NCBI RefSeq assembly: GCF_009834875.1
Contig: NZ_WVHT01000002.1
Coordinates: forward strand, 62,001 to 126,000
Direction of reading: 5' to 3'
Origin: Hufsiella arboris
GTDB taxonomy: Bacteria > Bacteroidota > Bacteroidia > Sphingobacteriales > Sphingobacteriaceae
Length of the DNA stretch: 64,000 bases
The notes below the pieces were generated by a model that saw nothing but the letters and a program-made list of their open reading frames with translations, searched no databases and was not told the origin of the DNA. Within the stretch, counting starts at the first letter, position 1. Every line of letters begins with the position of its first letter. This document shows, piece by piece, positions 34,503 through 44,185 of this stretch. A program made the translations under genes and the position numbers.

Positions 34503-34967
34503 ATGTATCAGTTTCTGTTAGCCGCACATTCGCTTATAAGATGGTTTGTTTTGATAAGCATATTTTGCATGTTATTGAAAGTATACCATGGCTGGATATG
34601 GAAAAAGACCTTTACCAAATTTGATGAGATATTAAGCATTGTTGTGTTACGGATTACTCATATTCAGTTCCTTTTAGGATTGTCACTATATTTTATCAGC
34701 CCGATTGTTCGATATTTTCTGAATAATTTTAAAGAGGCCGTTCACATACGACAGATTCGTTTTTTTGGGATGGAGCATATTACAGTGATGCTTATTGCCA
34801 TTTCGCTGATTACAATCGGCACGGAAAAATCAAAATTAAAAAAGACAGATATCGAGAAATTTAAAACTTTATCAATCTGGTACAGTATTGCTCTATTTCT
34901 TATTTTAACATCTATTCCCTGGCAATTTTCACCTTTAACTAGCCGACCTTACTACCGGCCGTTTTAA
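34503..34967 (+). CDS. Four-helix membrane protein of unknown function
   Basis: A 154-aa membrane protein with four hydrophobic segments (about 5-25, 47-67, 90-104 and 123-141). Histidines in the helices (H9, HIQFLL, MEHITVML) resemble small cytochrome b-like membrane proteins, but no family can be named with confidence. It precedes the PUL regulator by 120 bp in the same direction. Confidence 0.7.
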   Translation: MYQFLLAAHSLIRWFVLISIFCMLLKVYHGWIWKKTFTKFDEILSIVVLRITHIQFLLGLSLYFISPIVRYFLNNFKEAVHIRQIRFFGMEHITVMLIAISLITIGTEKSKLKKTDIEKFKTLSIWYSIALFLILTSIPWQFSPLTSRPYYRPF

Positions 34968-35018
34968 TTTGGAAGACTTTATTGCGAGGTCGTTTAATCC
35001 AAATTTTCGCAGGTGTAT

Positions 35019-35053
35019 TTTGGAGTCTGCTCAAAATTAAACCGTTACCTTTG
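35019..35053 (+). promoter_or_regulatory. Promoter of the 7TM-DISM/LuxR-type regulator
   Basis: TTTG at 35019-35022 and TACCTTTG at 35046-35053 (23-bp spacer) match the Bacteroidota promoter. The start codon is 35 bp downstream. Confidence 0.5.
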
Positions 35054-35087
35054 CAATCTTTTTTAATTAGTTATTTTAGCTCTCTGC

Positions 35088-36812
35088 ATGCGGAAAACAC
35101 CTTTACTATTATTTCTTCTGCCTTTCCTGTTTATTTCTTCCTTTTTGCGAGCGCAGGAAATTGTCGATGTACGAGATAGTGTGAATTCCCGAATGTTTCA
35201 TCATGCCGAAATTTACAGCTATGAAGATCCAAAGGGTTTATTGACGTTTAAACAGATAACAAGCGACAGTTTATCAGGTAAATTTAAACCAAGCCTGGTA
35301 AGTACCCCTCAATCACGAAATTCAAATTCTACATTCTGGTATCGTGTAAGAATAAATTATCCGGCAACGGCCAAAAAGAAATACCTGCTTGAGTTTTTTG
35401 ATCAAAGTATTGACCAGATAACCGCGTACGTTCCGAATAAGGAAGGCCATTACGTTGTTAAAAATTTTGGCGACGATCTGCAATTCGATCACAGGACGTA
35501 TGATCACAAAAACTTCGAAATAGAAATATATCCTGCAAAAAGACAGGTTTCTACTTATTATTTTAAGATAAAATCCGTTCAGCGGGCCGACATTATCATC
35601 GTCCTTCGTTCTGTCGACTTTTTTATTCATTATGCCCTCAGGGAGTACTTTTATTTCGGGATTTTTTACGGCATGATCCTGGTTTTCAGCTTTTATAACC
35701 TGCTGATGTTTTTAGCCGTAAGGCAGCGGCAATACCTGGATTTTATCGTTTATATTCTTGCGGTGGGCTGTTACCAGATGAGTATAGACGGCGTTGGCTT
35801 TCAATTTTTATGGCCTGGTTATCCGGGGCTTAATGATTACTCTGTCGGTATTTCATTATACGTTTTAAGTATTTCTTCCTTGGTTTTCACACGTGATCTC
35901 CTTTATTTAAAACGACAGTCACCCATATTATATAAAGCCATTAACTATTTGGTTATCGCCCGTAGTTTATGGCTGGTAGTCTGTTTCATTTATCCGCGTT
36001 TCTTTTCCTACAGGCTGCTTGAACTTTTGCCGCTGTCACTATCCTTTTACGCGGGGATTTACATTTTTTATAAAGGATTTCAACCGGCAAAATTTTTTGC
36101 ATTGGGTTATACGGCGCTTTTTGTTGGATTTTTATTCAAACTTATCATTGAGATTACAGGCGGCAAGTTTAATATTAACGTAATCAGTTACTACAGCTTG
36201 AGCTTCTGTTTTATTATCGAAATGATATTTCTTTCATTCGCTATCAGTGAAAGAGTGCGTTTGCTGCAAATTGAGAAGCTTGGCGTTGAGCATCAACTTG
36301 AGCTTGACCACTCCGAAAAAGAAATTGTGCGCCTGAAAAACGAAAAGCTTGAGGCTGAGGTGAATTTTAAAAACAGGGAACTGTCAAATGTCACAATGCA
36401 CCTTGTTCAAAGGGGAAAAGTGCTTAGTAAAATTAAAGATGACATCTCTGCATTCATTAAGAAACACGAGATTCCGCAAAGTTCACTCACTTTCAAGCAG
36501 CTTATTAAGCTTATAAAAGAAGTCGAGAAAGAGGATGAGGATTGGGAACAATTCGCTATGCATTTCAATCAGATGAACACTGGGCTGTTCGAAATATTAA
36601 AAAGCAGATTTCCGGATCTTACATCCAACGAGTTGAAATTGTGCGCTTATATCAAGTCGAACCTTTCTACCAAAGAAATAGCACAGCTAATGAACATCAC
36701 CAGTAAAGCTGTAGAGATCGGACGTTACCGATTACGTAAAAAACTACAACTGCAGCCGGAAGTAAATCTGTTCGAATTTCTAATGACTATTAAAGCTGAC
36801 CAAAAGGTTTAA
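35088..36812 (+). CDS. 7TM-DISM receptor with C-terminal LuxR-type helix-turn-helix
   Basis: A 574-aa one-protein sensor and regulator. After the signal peptide (to about residue 23, SFLRAQ) comes a periplasmic 7TMR-DISMED2-type beta-sandwich (about 30-180). Seven membrane helices span about 188-390. A coiled coil with many Glu/Lys residues (395-450) leads to a LuxR-like HTH at about 510-556 (LTSNELKLCAYIKSNLSTKE, ITSKAVEIGRYRLRKKL). Extracellular carbohydrate-like binding could therefore be passed to DNA directly. Its position immediately before susC suggests it controls the PUL. The TGTAG repeats at 36922-36981 are its probable sites. Confidence 0.88.
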   Translation: MRKTPLLLFLLPFLFISSFLRAQEIVDVRDSVNSRMFHHAEIYSYEDPKGLLTFKQITSDSLSGKFKPSLVSTPQSRNSNSTFWYRVRINYPATAKKKYLLEFFDQSIDQITAYVPNKEGHYVVKNFGDDLQFDHRTYDHKNFEIEIYPAKRQVSTYYFKIKSVQRADIIIVLRSVDFFIHYALREYFYFGIFYGMILVFSFYNLLMFLAVRQRQYLDFIVYILAVGCYQMSIDGVGFQFLWPGYPGLNDYSVGISLYVLSISSLVFTRDLLYLKRQSPILYKAINYLVIARSLWLVVCFIYPRFFSYRLLELLPLSLSFYAGIYIFYKGFQPAKFFALGYTALFVGFLFKLIIEITGGKFNINVISYYSLSFCFIIEMIFLSFAISERVRLLQIEKLGVEHQLELDHSEKEIVRLKNEKLEAEVNFKNRELSNVTMHLVQRGKVLSKIKDDISAFIKKHEIPQSSLTFKQLIKLIKEVEKEDEDWEQFAMHFNQMNTGLFEILKSRFPDLTSNELKLCAYIKSNLSTKEIAQLMNITSKAVEIGRYRLRKKLQLQPEVNLFEFLMTIKADQKV

Positions 36813-36921
36813 TGCAGTAGTTAGGATAAAATTTAACCATTTTCGGTCAAAAAACGCTATAGCCTGGCGACGCAGGATGTGTAATTAATTCACACTGATT
36901 TTCAATATTTTAACAAATTGT

Positions 36922-36981
36922 TGTAGTGGCTTTGTAGTGCTATGATTGATCTGTTTCCGACCTTCTGTAGTGGTTGTGTAG
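36922..36981 (+). promoter_or_regulatory. Four phased TGTAG half-sites upstream of susC
   Basis: TGTAG occurs at 36922-36926, 36933-36937, 36966-36970 and 36977-36981. Within each pair the period is 11 bp, and the pairs are 44 bp apart (4 x 11), so all half-sites lie on one helix face. The two pairs, TGTAGTGGCTTTGTAG and TGTAGTGGTTGTGTAG, differ at 2 of 16 positions. This is a likely activator array for the PUL, presumably bound by the adjacent LuxR-type regulator. Confidence 0.6.
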
Positions 36982-36991
36982 AGGCACCAAA

Positions 36992-37023
36992 TTTACGGTC
37001 TCTTAAAAAGGCGTATACATTTG
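36992..37023 (+). promoter_or_regulatory. susC promoter
   Basis: TACATTTG (37016-37023) matches TAnnTTTG; the -33 position holds TTTA (36992-36995) after a 20-bp spacer, a weak element in line with activator dependence. The leader to the susC ATG is about 60 bp. This placement also shows that the TTG at 37021 cannot be the susC start. Confidence 0.55.
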
Positions 37024-37089
37024 ACAGTGTATTGTAACCAGCAATACCTTTTAACCAATTTATTAACAATAAAAATCATTTCATTCATT

Positions 37090-40000
37090 ATGAGAGGAAG
37101 AATTACTCAAGTTTTCTTCATGGCCTGTATGTTGCTGATTTTTCCTGTATTGCTGTATGCACAGGACATTCAGGTTACCGGAAAGGTAACGGCCAAGTCT
37201 GACGGAGCACCGCTGCCGGGCGTAAGTGTTACCGTTAAAGGAACGACCCGGGGCACCAGTACAGATGCTTCCGGTAATTTTAGAATTACAGCTCCAACCG
37301 GTGCTGTATTAATGTTTAGACAGGTTGGTATGACTGATCAAAGCGTTACTGTATCAAACAGCACGCCTTTATCGGTAATTCTTACCGACAATGTGAAAAA
37401 CCTGGATGAGGTAGTGGTTGTGGGTTATGGAACGCAAAAGAAAAGCGACGTAACTGGTGCTATTTCAAGCGTAAAAACGAAGGATTTCCAGGATCAGCAA
37501 GTACTTAACGTCACTGATGTGCTTAAAGGTCGTGTATCCGGCGTGACCGCGGTACAAACTTCAGGAGCACCCGGTTCGGCAGCAACCATCCGGGTTCGTG
37601 GTATTACATCAATTAACAACTCTGACCCACTGTATGTGATTGATGGTATTACTGTTTTGAATGGCGGCATTGAAAATATCAATCCAAATGATATCCAGTC
37701 CATCGAAGTTTTAAAAGATGCTTCAGCTGCCATCTATGGTTCACGTGCTTCTGCAGGGGTTGTTTTAGTGACAACCAAAAAAGGAAGATCGGGTGATCCA
37801 CAGCTTACTTACAATGGATACATTGGCACACAAAATCCGGTAAAACATTTTGATCTGGCAAACGCGACCGAATATGCAACGCTGCGTAATCTTGCTGTAA
37901 CTAATGACGGAGGAAACGCACCGTTCGCTAACCCGTCGCAATACGGCGAGGGTACTGACTGGCAGGATCAGATCTTTGAAAAAAATGCGATGATCCAGAA
38001 TCATGGATTAGCGGTTTCAGGCGGAAGCGACAAGTCCACTTATTATACATCGTTCGGATACACAAACCAGCAGGGCATCATCTTTCCATCTGTATCCAAT
38101 TATAAGCGGTACAATTTTGCTGCCAATACAAATTTTAAGGTTAAGAAATGGATTAACATTGGCGAGAACTTCCAGTATGCTTATTCGAAAAACCAGGGTG
38201 GCGTAAATACGAACAGCGAATTTGGCGGTCCGTTAAGCTCGGCATTAAACCTGGATCCCATCACTCCGGTTGTAATAACAGGAACAGTGCCGTCAACAGG
38301 TTACACAAATCCTTACATCGTGCGTGACCCGCAGGGCCGTCCGTACGGAATTTCACAATATGTGGGTCAGGAGATGACAAATCCCGTTGCATGGCTGCAA
38401 ACCGTTCAGGGAAATTACAGCTGGTCGCACAACATCTTAGGGAACGCATTTGTGGAAATAATGCCTGTGAAAGGCCTAACTTTGAAAACGCAAGCGAACG
38501 GGAAACAAGCTTTTTACGGGGGACAGTCCTTTTCTCCGTTGTATTACTTGAACAGCCAGAGTAACAATACCTCGAACGTTAACGAAAACCGTTCAGCTAA
38601 CCGAAACTTTACCTGGAACTGGGATAACACAGCTCTTTATGAACAGAAGATAGATAAGCACAGTTACTCGGTATTAGTTGGTTTTACGGCCCAGGAGCAA
38701 CAAGGTGTAACCTTAAGCGGTCAGTATAACAATTTACCGAATATGACCTACGAGCAGGCGTCGTTTAATTATGCACTGGCAAATGCTAATAGGATAGCTA
38801 CATCCGGAGAAGACCAACCGTATCACACCGCTTCGTATTTCAGCCGCTTGAACTATAGTTATGATGGAAAATACCTTTTTACAGGAATTTTCAGACGGGA
38901 TGGTTCATCGAGATTTGGATCCAACAATGTATGGGGTAATTTTCCGGGCGCTGAGTTAGGATGGGTTATCAGCCAGGAAAACTTTATGAAGTCAATTAAT
39001 TTCATAAACTTTTTAAAACTTCGCGGATCGTACGGTGTAATCGGGAATGAGCAGTCATTAACTCCTTTCCAATATATCCCGATAGTAGCAGGCGGTCGGA
39101 ACTATGTTTTCGGAAACGATCAAATAACTATTGGAAATTCCATTACATCCCCAGCTAATCCTAACTTGAAATGGGAAGAAGTGCATACAAGTAATGTCGG
39201 CTTCGACGCGGTGTTGTTGTCAAACTTCAACCTGACTGTAGACCTGTACAGGAAGCTAACCAAAGGAATGCTTCAGGGGGTGCCGTTGCCATCATATAAC
39301 GGCTGGGATGCTTTGTATTTCGATAACGTAGGGAACCTCGAGAATAAAGGTGTCGAAGTATCTCTTGGATACAACAAGACATTTGGCCAAGTAAGGTTCA
39401 GCGGATCAGGTAACATCTCATACAACAAAAATGAAGTGACCTATCTAGGCTCAACAGCTTATTATGATACTGGCAGCTTCCAAAACTCTTCGTATTCGAT
39501 TTTCAGAACACAGGTAGGGCAACCCGTATCATCGTTCTATGGGTTCCATGAACTTGGTACCTTTAAATCACAGGCTGAAATTGACAGCTATGTTGGTGCT
39601 AACGGGCAAAAAATTCAACCTAATGCAAGGCCGGGCGATTTGAAATGGGAAGACACTAATGGCGATGGATCAATCGGTCAGGATGACAGACAGTTTTTAG
39701 GAAGCCAGCTTCCAAAATGGAACTACGGAATCAACCTGCATGCAGAATATAAAGGATTTGACGCGACAATATTCGGCCAGGGAGCATGGGATAATTTGCT
39801 GTACCAGGGGTACAGACGTTTAGATATCGCTGCTGCGAACTATCCAGCCGAAGCTTTAAATTCATGGACCACACAGAATGCATCAAGCAACTATCCCCGT
39901 TTAACGGCGTCTGATCCGAACCATAACTTTTCTAATCCATCAAACTTCAACTTACAGAGCGGCGCTTATTTCCGCATTAAAACTGCACAGATCGGTTATA

Positions 40001-40197
40001 CACTGCCTAAAAATCTCTTAAATAAAATTGATGTTAACCGTATCCGTGTTTATATCAGCAGTAATAATCTGGCGACGATCACTAAGTACAATGGTTTTGA
40101 TCCTGAAATCGGCGGTGATAACAATGCAAGAGGAATCGACCGCGGTATTTATCCGCAGGCGCGTTCGTTCCTGTTTGGATTAGATCTTACTTTGTAA
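37090..40197 (+). CDS. susC: SusC/RagA-type TonB-dependent outer-membrane glycan transporter
   Basis: A 1035-aa outer-membrane beta-barrel that imports oligosaccharides together with the SusD lipoprotein. The signal peptide ends near LLYAQ. A carboxypeptidase-regulatory-like domain follows (VTGKVTAKSDGAPLPGVSVTVKGTTRGTSTDASGNF is in about residues 18-55), then the TonB box/plug region (LDEVVVVGYGTQKKSDVTGAISSV, VLKGRVSGVTAVQTSGAPGSAATIRVRG, NPNDIQSIEVLKDASAAIYGSRASAGVVLVTTKKG) and the barrel. There is no N-terminal secretin/TonB (STN) signalling domain, so regulation does not go through an anti-sigma factor. The ATG at 37090 is chosen because the promoter lies just before it and the signal peptide starts there. 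susD follows after 19 bp. Confidence 0.96.
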   Translation: MRGRITQVFFMACMLLIFPVLLYAQDIQVTGKVTAKSDGAPLPGVSVTVKGTTRGTSTDASGNFRITAPTGAVLMFRQVGMTDQSVTVSNSTPLSVILTDNVKNLDEVVVVGYGTQKKSDVTGAISSVKTKDFQDQQVLNVTDVLKGRVSGVTAVQTSGAPGSAATIRVRGITSINNSDPLYVIDGITVLNGGIENINPNDIQSIEVLKDASAAIYGSRASAGVVLVTTKKGRSGDPQLTYNGYIGTQNPVKHFDLANATEYATLRNLAVTNDGGNAPFANPSQYGEGTDWQDQIFEKNAMIQNHGLAVSGGSDKSTYYTSFGYTNQQGIIFPSVSNYKRYNFAANTNFKVKKWINIGENFQYAYSKNQGGVNTNSEFGGPLSSALNLDPITPVVITGTVPSTGYTNPYIVRDPQGRPYGISQYVGQEMTNPVAWLQTVQGNYSWSHNILGNAFVEIMPVKGLTLKTQANGKQAFYGGQSFSPLYYLNSQSNNTSNVNENRSANRNFTWNWDNTALYEQKIDKHSYSVLVGFTAQEQQGVTLSGQYNNLPNMTYEQASFNYALANANRIATSGEDQPYHTASYFSRLNYSYDGKYLFTGIFRRDGSSRFGSNNVWGNFPGAELGWVISQENFMKSINFINFLKLRGSYGVIGNEQSLTPFQYIPIVAGGRNYVFGNDQITIGNSITSPANPNLKWEEVHTSNVGFDAVLLSNFNLTVDLYRKLTKGMLQGVPLPSYNGWDALYFDNVGNLENKGVEVSLGYNKTFGQVRFSGSGNISYNKNEVTYLGSTAYYDTGSFQNSSYSIFRTQVGQPVSSFYGFHELGTFKSQAEIDSYVGANGQKIQPNARPGDLKWEDTNGDGSIGQDDRQFLGSQLPKWNYGINLHAEYKGFDATIFGQGAWDNLLYQGYRRLDIAAANYPAEALNSWTTQNASSNYPRLTASDPNHNFSNPSNFNLQSGAYFRIKTAQIGYTLPKNLLNKIDVNRIRVYISSNNLATITKYNGFDPEIGGDNNARGIDRGIYPQARSFLFGLDLTL

Positions 40198-40216
40198 TTC
40201 TAAAATTTTAAGACAC

Positions 40217-41728
40217 ATGAACAGAAAATATATTACTTACGGTGCGTCATTCGCTTTGTTAAGCTTAGGCTTCTTCGCATCCTGTAAAAAATCCTGGCTT
40301 GAGACTACTCCCGCGGGATTATATTTAGAGACAACATATTATTCAAGTCCCGACCAGGCATTTGCCGGACTTGTTGCGGCCTACGATCCCTTATCAACTG
40401 AAACCGGAGGGATGGACAACACCTATTCAAGCCCGCTTGGTCCGTTAAATGCGGCCTCAGATGATTGCGTGGCAGGTGGTGGCGGCCCAACAGATATGAC
40501 CACCTGGCAGGTGTGGAATAATTATACACTAACACCTGCGCAGGGACCGCAAGGCGAGTTCTGGGGAATAAATTTTAAAGGTGTTACCCGTGCAAATATT
40601 ATTCTTTCAAAGTTGGACGGTGTTCCCGGACTCGATGATGCCACGCGCAAAAGATATGTAGCTGAGGGCAAGTTTTTAAGGGCGCATTATTATTTCGATC
40701 TTGAACGCCTTTTTAAAAATGTTCCCCTGGTTACATCCCCAATTCTGTTAGCAGATGCCTATAATCAGCCACAGGCTGACCCTGCCGCGGTTTGGGCTCA
40801 GATTGAAAAGGATTTGAACGAAGCAATCCCGAATTTACCTGTGACAGTACCTGTCGCAGAAAACGGACGTGCCACTCAAGGCGCCGCTAAAGCGCTTTTA
40901 GGTAAGGTTTACTTGTATGAAAAGAAATGGCAGGATGCGGTTAACCAGTTTAAAGATGTAAACGGCACAGCTGGGGGAACCAGTCAATACGGTTACAAAC
41001 TGATGGCTAACTTTGGGCAAATCTTTGATCCCAAATACAAGTTTAATAGCGAATCTATATTTGAAATCCAGAAAACAGGTACGCAAAGCTTTGACTGGGG
41101 TGGATGGAATACATTCAAATCAAACGTATACGTCCAAATGGTCGGTCCACGTAACTATACTGGCGTGATTTACTGGGGTGGATGGGGTTTCAATCCTGCA
41201 ACCATGTCGTTAGTTAATGCATTAAAGGGCGATCCCCGTTATGGATACACGGTTTACAACATGGATAGTCTGGTTGCGGTCAATAAAACGAAGTACGAAG
41301 CAAGCTATCAGAACTCCGGATATTTTATTCAGAAATATGCACCGTTGCTGAAAAACAAAGCGTCGACAGGAACCGCTGAATTAAACTTCCCAAATGATTA
41401 TATCGAGATCCGTTTAGCTGATACGTACCTGATGGAGGCGGAAGCACTTGTTCAACTTGGACAGGCAGCAGGCCGTGCGGCAGACTTGTTAAATGCGGTT
41501 CGTGCTCGTGTTGGATTAACAGCTATTCCGGCAACGTTGGATAATATCTACAACGAACGCAGATTAGAACTTGCAACAGAGGGACACCGTTGGTTTGACC
41601 TTGTTCGTACTGGTCAGGCACCAACTGTACTTGGTCCGGATGGTTTCAAGGCAGGAAAACATGAGTTATTGCCAATTCCTTTGAATGAATTGAATAACAC
41701 TAAACTGGTTCAAAACCCAGGTTATTAA
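40217..41728 (+). CDS. susD: SusD/RagB-type glycan-binding lipoprotein
   Basis: A 503-aa surface lipoprotein (lipobox with C23 in FFASCKK) that lids the SusC barrel and binds its glycan. Typical features are SWLETTPAGLYLETTYYSSPDQAFAGLVAAYD at the start, YVAEGKFLRAHYYFDLERLFKNVPLV, TPR-like RATQGAAKALLGKVYLYEKKWQDAVNQF and the C-terminal YNERRLELATEGHRWFDLVRTG with HELLPIPLNEL. It is paired with susC. A hairpin terminator follows at once. Confidence 0.96.
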   Translation: MNRKYITYGASFALLSLGFFASCKKSWLETTPAGLYLETTYYSSPDQAFAGLVAAYDPLSTETGGMDNTYSSPLGPLNAASDDCVAGGGGPTDMTTWQVWNNYTLTPAQGPQGEFWGINFKGVTRANIILSKLDGVPGLDDATRKRYVAEGKFLRAHYYFDLERLFKNVPLVTSPILLADAYNQPQADPAAVWAQIEKDLNEAIPNLPVTVPVAENGRATQGAAKALLGKVYLYEKKWQDAVNQFKDVNGTAGGTSQYGYKLMANFGQIFDPKYKFNSESIFEIQKTGTQSFDWGGWNTFKSNVYVQMVGPRNYTGVIYWGGWGFNPATMSLVNALKGDPRYGYTVYNMDSLVAVNKTKYEASYQNSGYFIQKYAPLLKNKASTGTAELNFPNDYIEIRLADTYLMEAEALVQLGQAAGRAADLLNAVRARVGLTAIPATLDNIYNERRLELATEGHRWFDLVRTGQAPTVLGPDGFKAGKHELLPIPLNELNNTKLVQNPGY

Positions 41729-41737
41729 TAGTTGGTT

Positions 41738-41773
41738 AAAAACCTGCTGGTCAAGACCAGCAGGTTTTTTTAT
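41738..41773 (+). terminator. Rho-independent terminator after susCD
   Basis: The arms AACCTGCTGGTC and GACCAGCAGGTT form a perfect 12-bp inverted repeat followed by a run of T. It lies between susD and the GH16 gene, only 10 bp from the latter, so read-through must supply the downstream enzymes or they would need another promoter. This would keep susCD transcripts in excess. Confidence 0.85.
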
Positions 41774-41781
41774 TTTGTTCA

Positions 41782-42627
41782 ATGAGATCACTTTATTTTA
41801 TTCTTGCAGTTTCTGGAATAAGCTTCCTAAGCTGTTCGTCAAAAAAGGACGATTCCGTAATATATAATCCAACCTATCCCGAAAAAAAACAATACACGTT
41901 TGAAACCACACCTGTTTGGTCGGATGAGTTTGATTACAATGGACTTCCCAATCCGGAAAAGTGGGCTTATGATATTGGCGGCAGTGGCTGGGGAAACAAT
42001 GAATTAGAATATTACACAAACGACCAAAAAAATGCCGGTGTTGCCAATGGTAAATTGACTATTACAGCCCGCAAGGAATCTTTTGGCGGCAGAGATTATA
42101 CATCTGCAAGGCTTATTACAAAAGGGAAAGGCGATTTTCTCTACGGCCGATTCGAAATTAAAGCCAAATTACCCGCAGGTAAAGGAACCTGGCCCGCTAT
42201 CTGGATGCTGCCGACTGACTGGGCGTATGGGGACTGGCCGAAATCCGGCGAGATCGACATCATGGAGCATATTGGATACGACCAGGATGTTATTCATATT
42301 TCCACACACAGCGAAGCTTACTATTTCAAAATAAACACCCAGAAAACTGCCGTTAAAAAAATCGAGAATGCGAGTACGGAATATCATAAATATCGCATGG
42401 ACTGGACTCCCGATTCCTTAAAAGGATTTATAGACGATCAGTTGATATTTTCTTTTGCTAATGAATACACAGGATATAGAGCATGGCCATTTGACAAGAA
42501 GTTCCATCTACTATTGAATGTAGCAGTAGGCGGCGATTGGGGCGGTGCGCAAGGCGTGGATCCATCTGTTTTTCCAGCGGCGATGGATGTAGACTATGTT
42601 AGAGTATATAAGATGATCGAAAACTAA
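41782..42627 (+). CDS. GH16-family endo-beta-1,3-glucanase-like lipoprotein
   Basis: A 281-aa glycoside hydrolase. C18 in SFLSCSSKK is a lipoprotein site, so the enzyme is probably on the cell surface. The GH16 active site GEIDIMEHIG is complete, with E157 (nucleophile), D159 and E162 (acid/base); the bulged form with a methionine marks laminarinase-type GH16 enzymes. WAYDIGGSGWGNNELEYYT and WPAIWMLPTDW are also typical. It should cut internal beta-1,3 (or mixed) linkages. It is first of the hydrolase genes after the terminator. Confidence 0.92.
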   Translation: MRSLYFILAVSGISFLSCSSKKDDSVIYNPTYPEKKQYTFETTPVWSDEFDYNGLPNPEKWAYDIGGSGWGNNELEYYTNDQKNAGVANGKLTITARKESFGGRDYTSARLITKGKGDFLYGRFEIKAKLPAGKGTWPAIWMLPTDWAYGDWPKSGEIDIMEHIGYDQDVIHISTHSEAYYFKINTQKTAVKKIENASTEYHKYRMDWTPDSLKGFIDDQLIFSFANEYTGYRAWPFDKKFHLLLNVAVGGDWGGAQGVDPSVFPAAMDVDYVRVYKMIEN

Positions 42628-42634
42628 CTACACT

Positions 42635-44095
42635 GTGAAAAACGTATTCGCTAAAACTTTACAAATAGTTCTTATTCTGCTAACCGCAGGTGTTTGTAGC
42701 TGCAGAAAAAAAAGTGACGGCGGAAAAGGAACGATCGATCCACCCGTTAATTCCCCGTCTCAACCTCTTAAAACAGATATCGTAACCTGGATGACCTCAC
42801 CGGATCAAACGTCCCTGTTACAAAAAATGAATTTGTCGCTAATATTTGATAATGCGACGAATTCTTTGCCAACGATTACTGTTGATACTACTCAAAATTT
42901 TCAGGCAATCGATGGTTTTGGTTATACCTTAACCGGTGGAAGCGCCACCTTATTAAATTCGCTTAACGATCCGGTTAAAGACGATTTGTTAAAAGAACTA
43001 TTCCTTTCCGACAGTAACCGCATTGGCGTAAGTTACCTACGGATAAGCATCGGCGCTTCAGACTTGAGCGCTGAACCATTTACCTATGATGATATCGCTT
43101 ATGGACAGCAGGATTTAATTCTCTCTAATTTCTCTATTGAACGGGAAAGGAAAGACATGATTCCTATTCTTAAAAAGATTATTCAATTAAACCCTAATAT
43201 AAAAATCCTCGGGTCGCCATGGTCGGCACCGCTTTGGATGAAAGATAAAAACAGTTTTGTGGGCGGAAGTTTGAAACCGGAATATTATGCCGTTTACGCA
43301 AACTATCTGGTAAAATATATCCAGGCGATGAAAGCCGAAGGTATTATTATTGACGCGATAACACCCCAAAACGAACCGCTTCATGGCGGTAACAATCCAA
43401 GTATGGTGATGCAGGCTGCGGAACAAGCTGATTTCATTGGAAAAGCGCTTGGCCCTGCTTTTCGTAGAGCCGGATTGGCAACCAAGATTATTTCCTATGA
43501 TCATAATGCCGATCGTCCGGATTATCCGATAGCCGTTTTAAACAATAGTGATGCTAACAGCTATGTTGACGGTTCAGCATTTCATCTGTACGGCGGTGAT
43601 ATATCTGCACTTTCACAGGTTCATGATGCGTTTCCGGCTAAGAATGTGTATTTCACCGAGCAATGGGTGGGCGGCCCGGGTAATTTTGGCGGCGATCTTT
43701 CCTGGCACGTAGAGAACCTGATTATTGGTGCAACAAGAAACTGGAGCAAAAATGTATTGGAGTGGAATCTTGCTTCCGATCCGAACTACAATCCGCATAC
43801 ACAAGGAGGTTGCAATAACTGCCTCGGCGCGTTAACGATAGCTAATTCTGTTAGCCGCAATGTTGCCTACTACATCATTGCTCACGCATCCAAGTTTGTA
43901 AGGCCCGGATCAATCCGTATTTCGTCAAATACCGTTGCCGGATTGCCTAACGTAGCATTTAAAACGCCGGCTGGAAAAAAGGTGCTGATAGTTTTGAACA
44001 AAGGAACGTCCACTCAATCATTTAATATTGGGTTTAATAATAAACAAGCCGTTGCATCGCTGGCTGCGGGGGCAGTGGCGACTTTCGTATGGTAG
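42635..44095 (+). CDS. GH30 subfamily 3-like beta-1,6-glucanase, copy 1
   Basis: A 486-aa lipoprotein candidate (CSCRKK near residue 23) that starts at a GTG. Acid/base E247 lies in PQNEPLHGG and nucleophile E342 in YFTEQWVG. The DGFGYTLTGGSA start of the barrel and the SPWSAPLWMKD motif fit GH30, and the overall pattern fits subfamily 3, which holds endo-beta-1,6-glucanases. It is closely related to the gene at 45649. The GGCNNCLGALTI segment with two cysteines is shared by both. The probable substrate is beta-1,6-glucan or the branches of fungal/algal beta-glucan. Confidence 0.88.
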   Translation: MKNVFAKTLQIVLILLTAGVCSCRKKSDGGKGTIDPPVNSPSQPLKTDIVTWMTSPDQTSLLQKMNLSLIFDNATNSLPTITVDTTQNFQAIDGFGYTLTGGSATLLNSLNDPVKDDLLKELFLSDSNRIGVSYLRISIGASDLSAEPFTYDDIAYGQQDLILSNFSIERERKDMIPILKKIIQLNPNIKILGSPWSAPLWMKDKNSFVGGSLKPEYYAVYANYLVKYIQAMKAEGIIIDAITPQNEPLHGGNNPSMVMQAAEQADFIGKALGPAFRRAGLATKIISYDHNADRPDYPIAVLNNSDANSYVDGSAFHLYGGDISALSQVHDAFPAKNVYFTEQWVGGPGNFGGDLSWHVENLIIGATRNWSKNVLEWNLASDPNYNPHTQGGCNNCLGALTIANSVSRNVAYYIIAHASKFVRPGSIRISSNTVAGLPNVAFKTPAGKKVLIVLNKGTSTQSFNIGFNNKQAVASLAAGAVATFVW

Positions 44096-44185
44096 TAGTT
44101 CCATGATTGGATAAAAATCCATTACGACTACAAATAAATTACCTTTAATTTGATTGAAAATCAATTAACCTAACTGTACAATAAC

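Noticed and set aside
37021-37089. Upstream in-frame TTG extension of susC
   Set aside because: The TTG overlaps the TACATTTG promoter box, while the signal peptide begins at the ATG at 37090.
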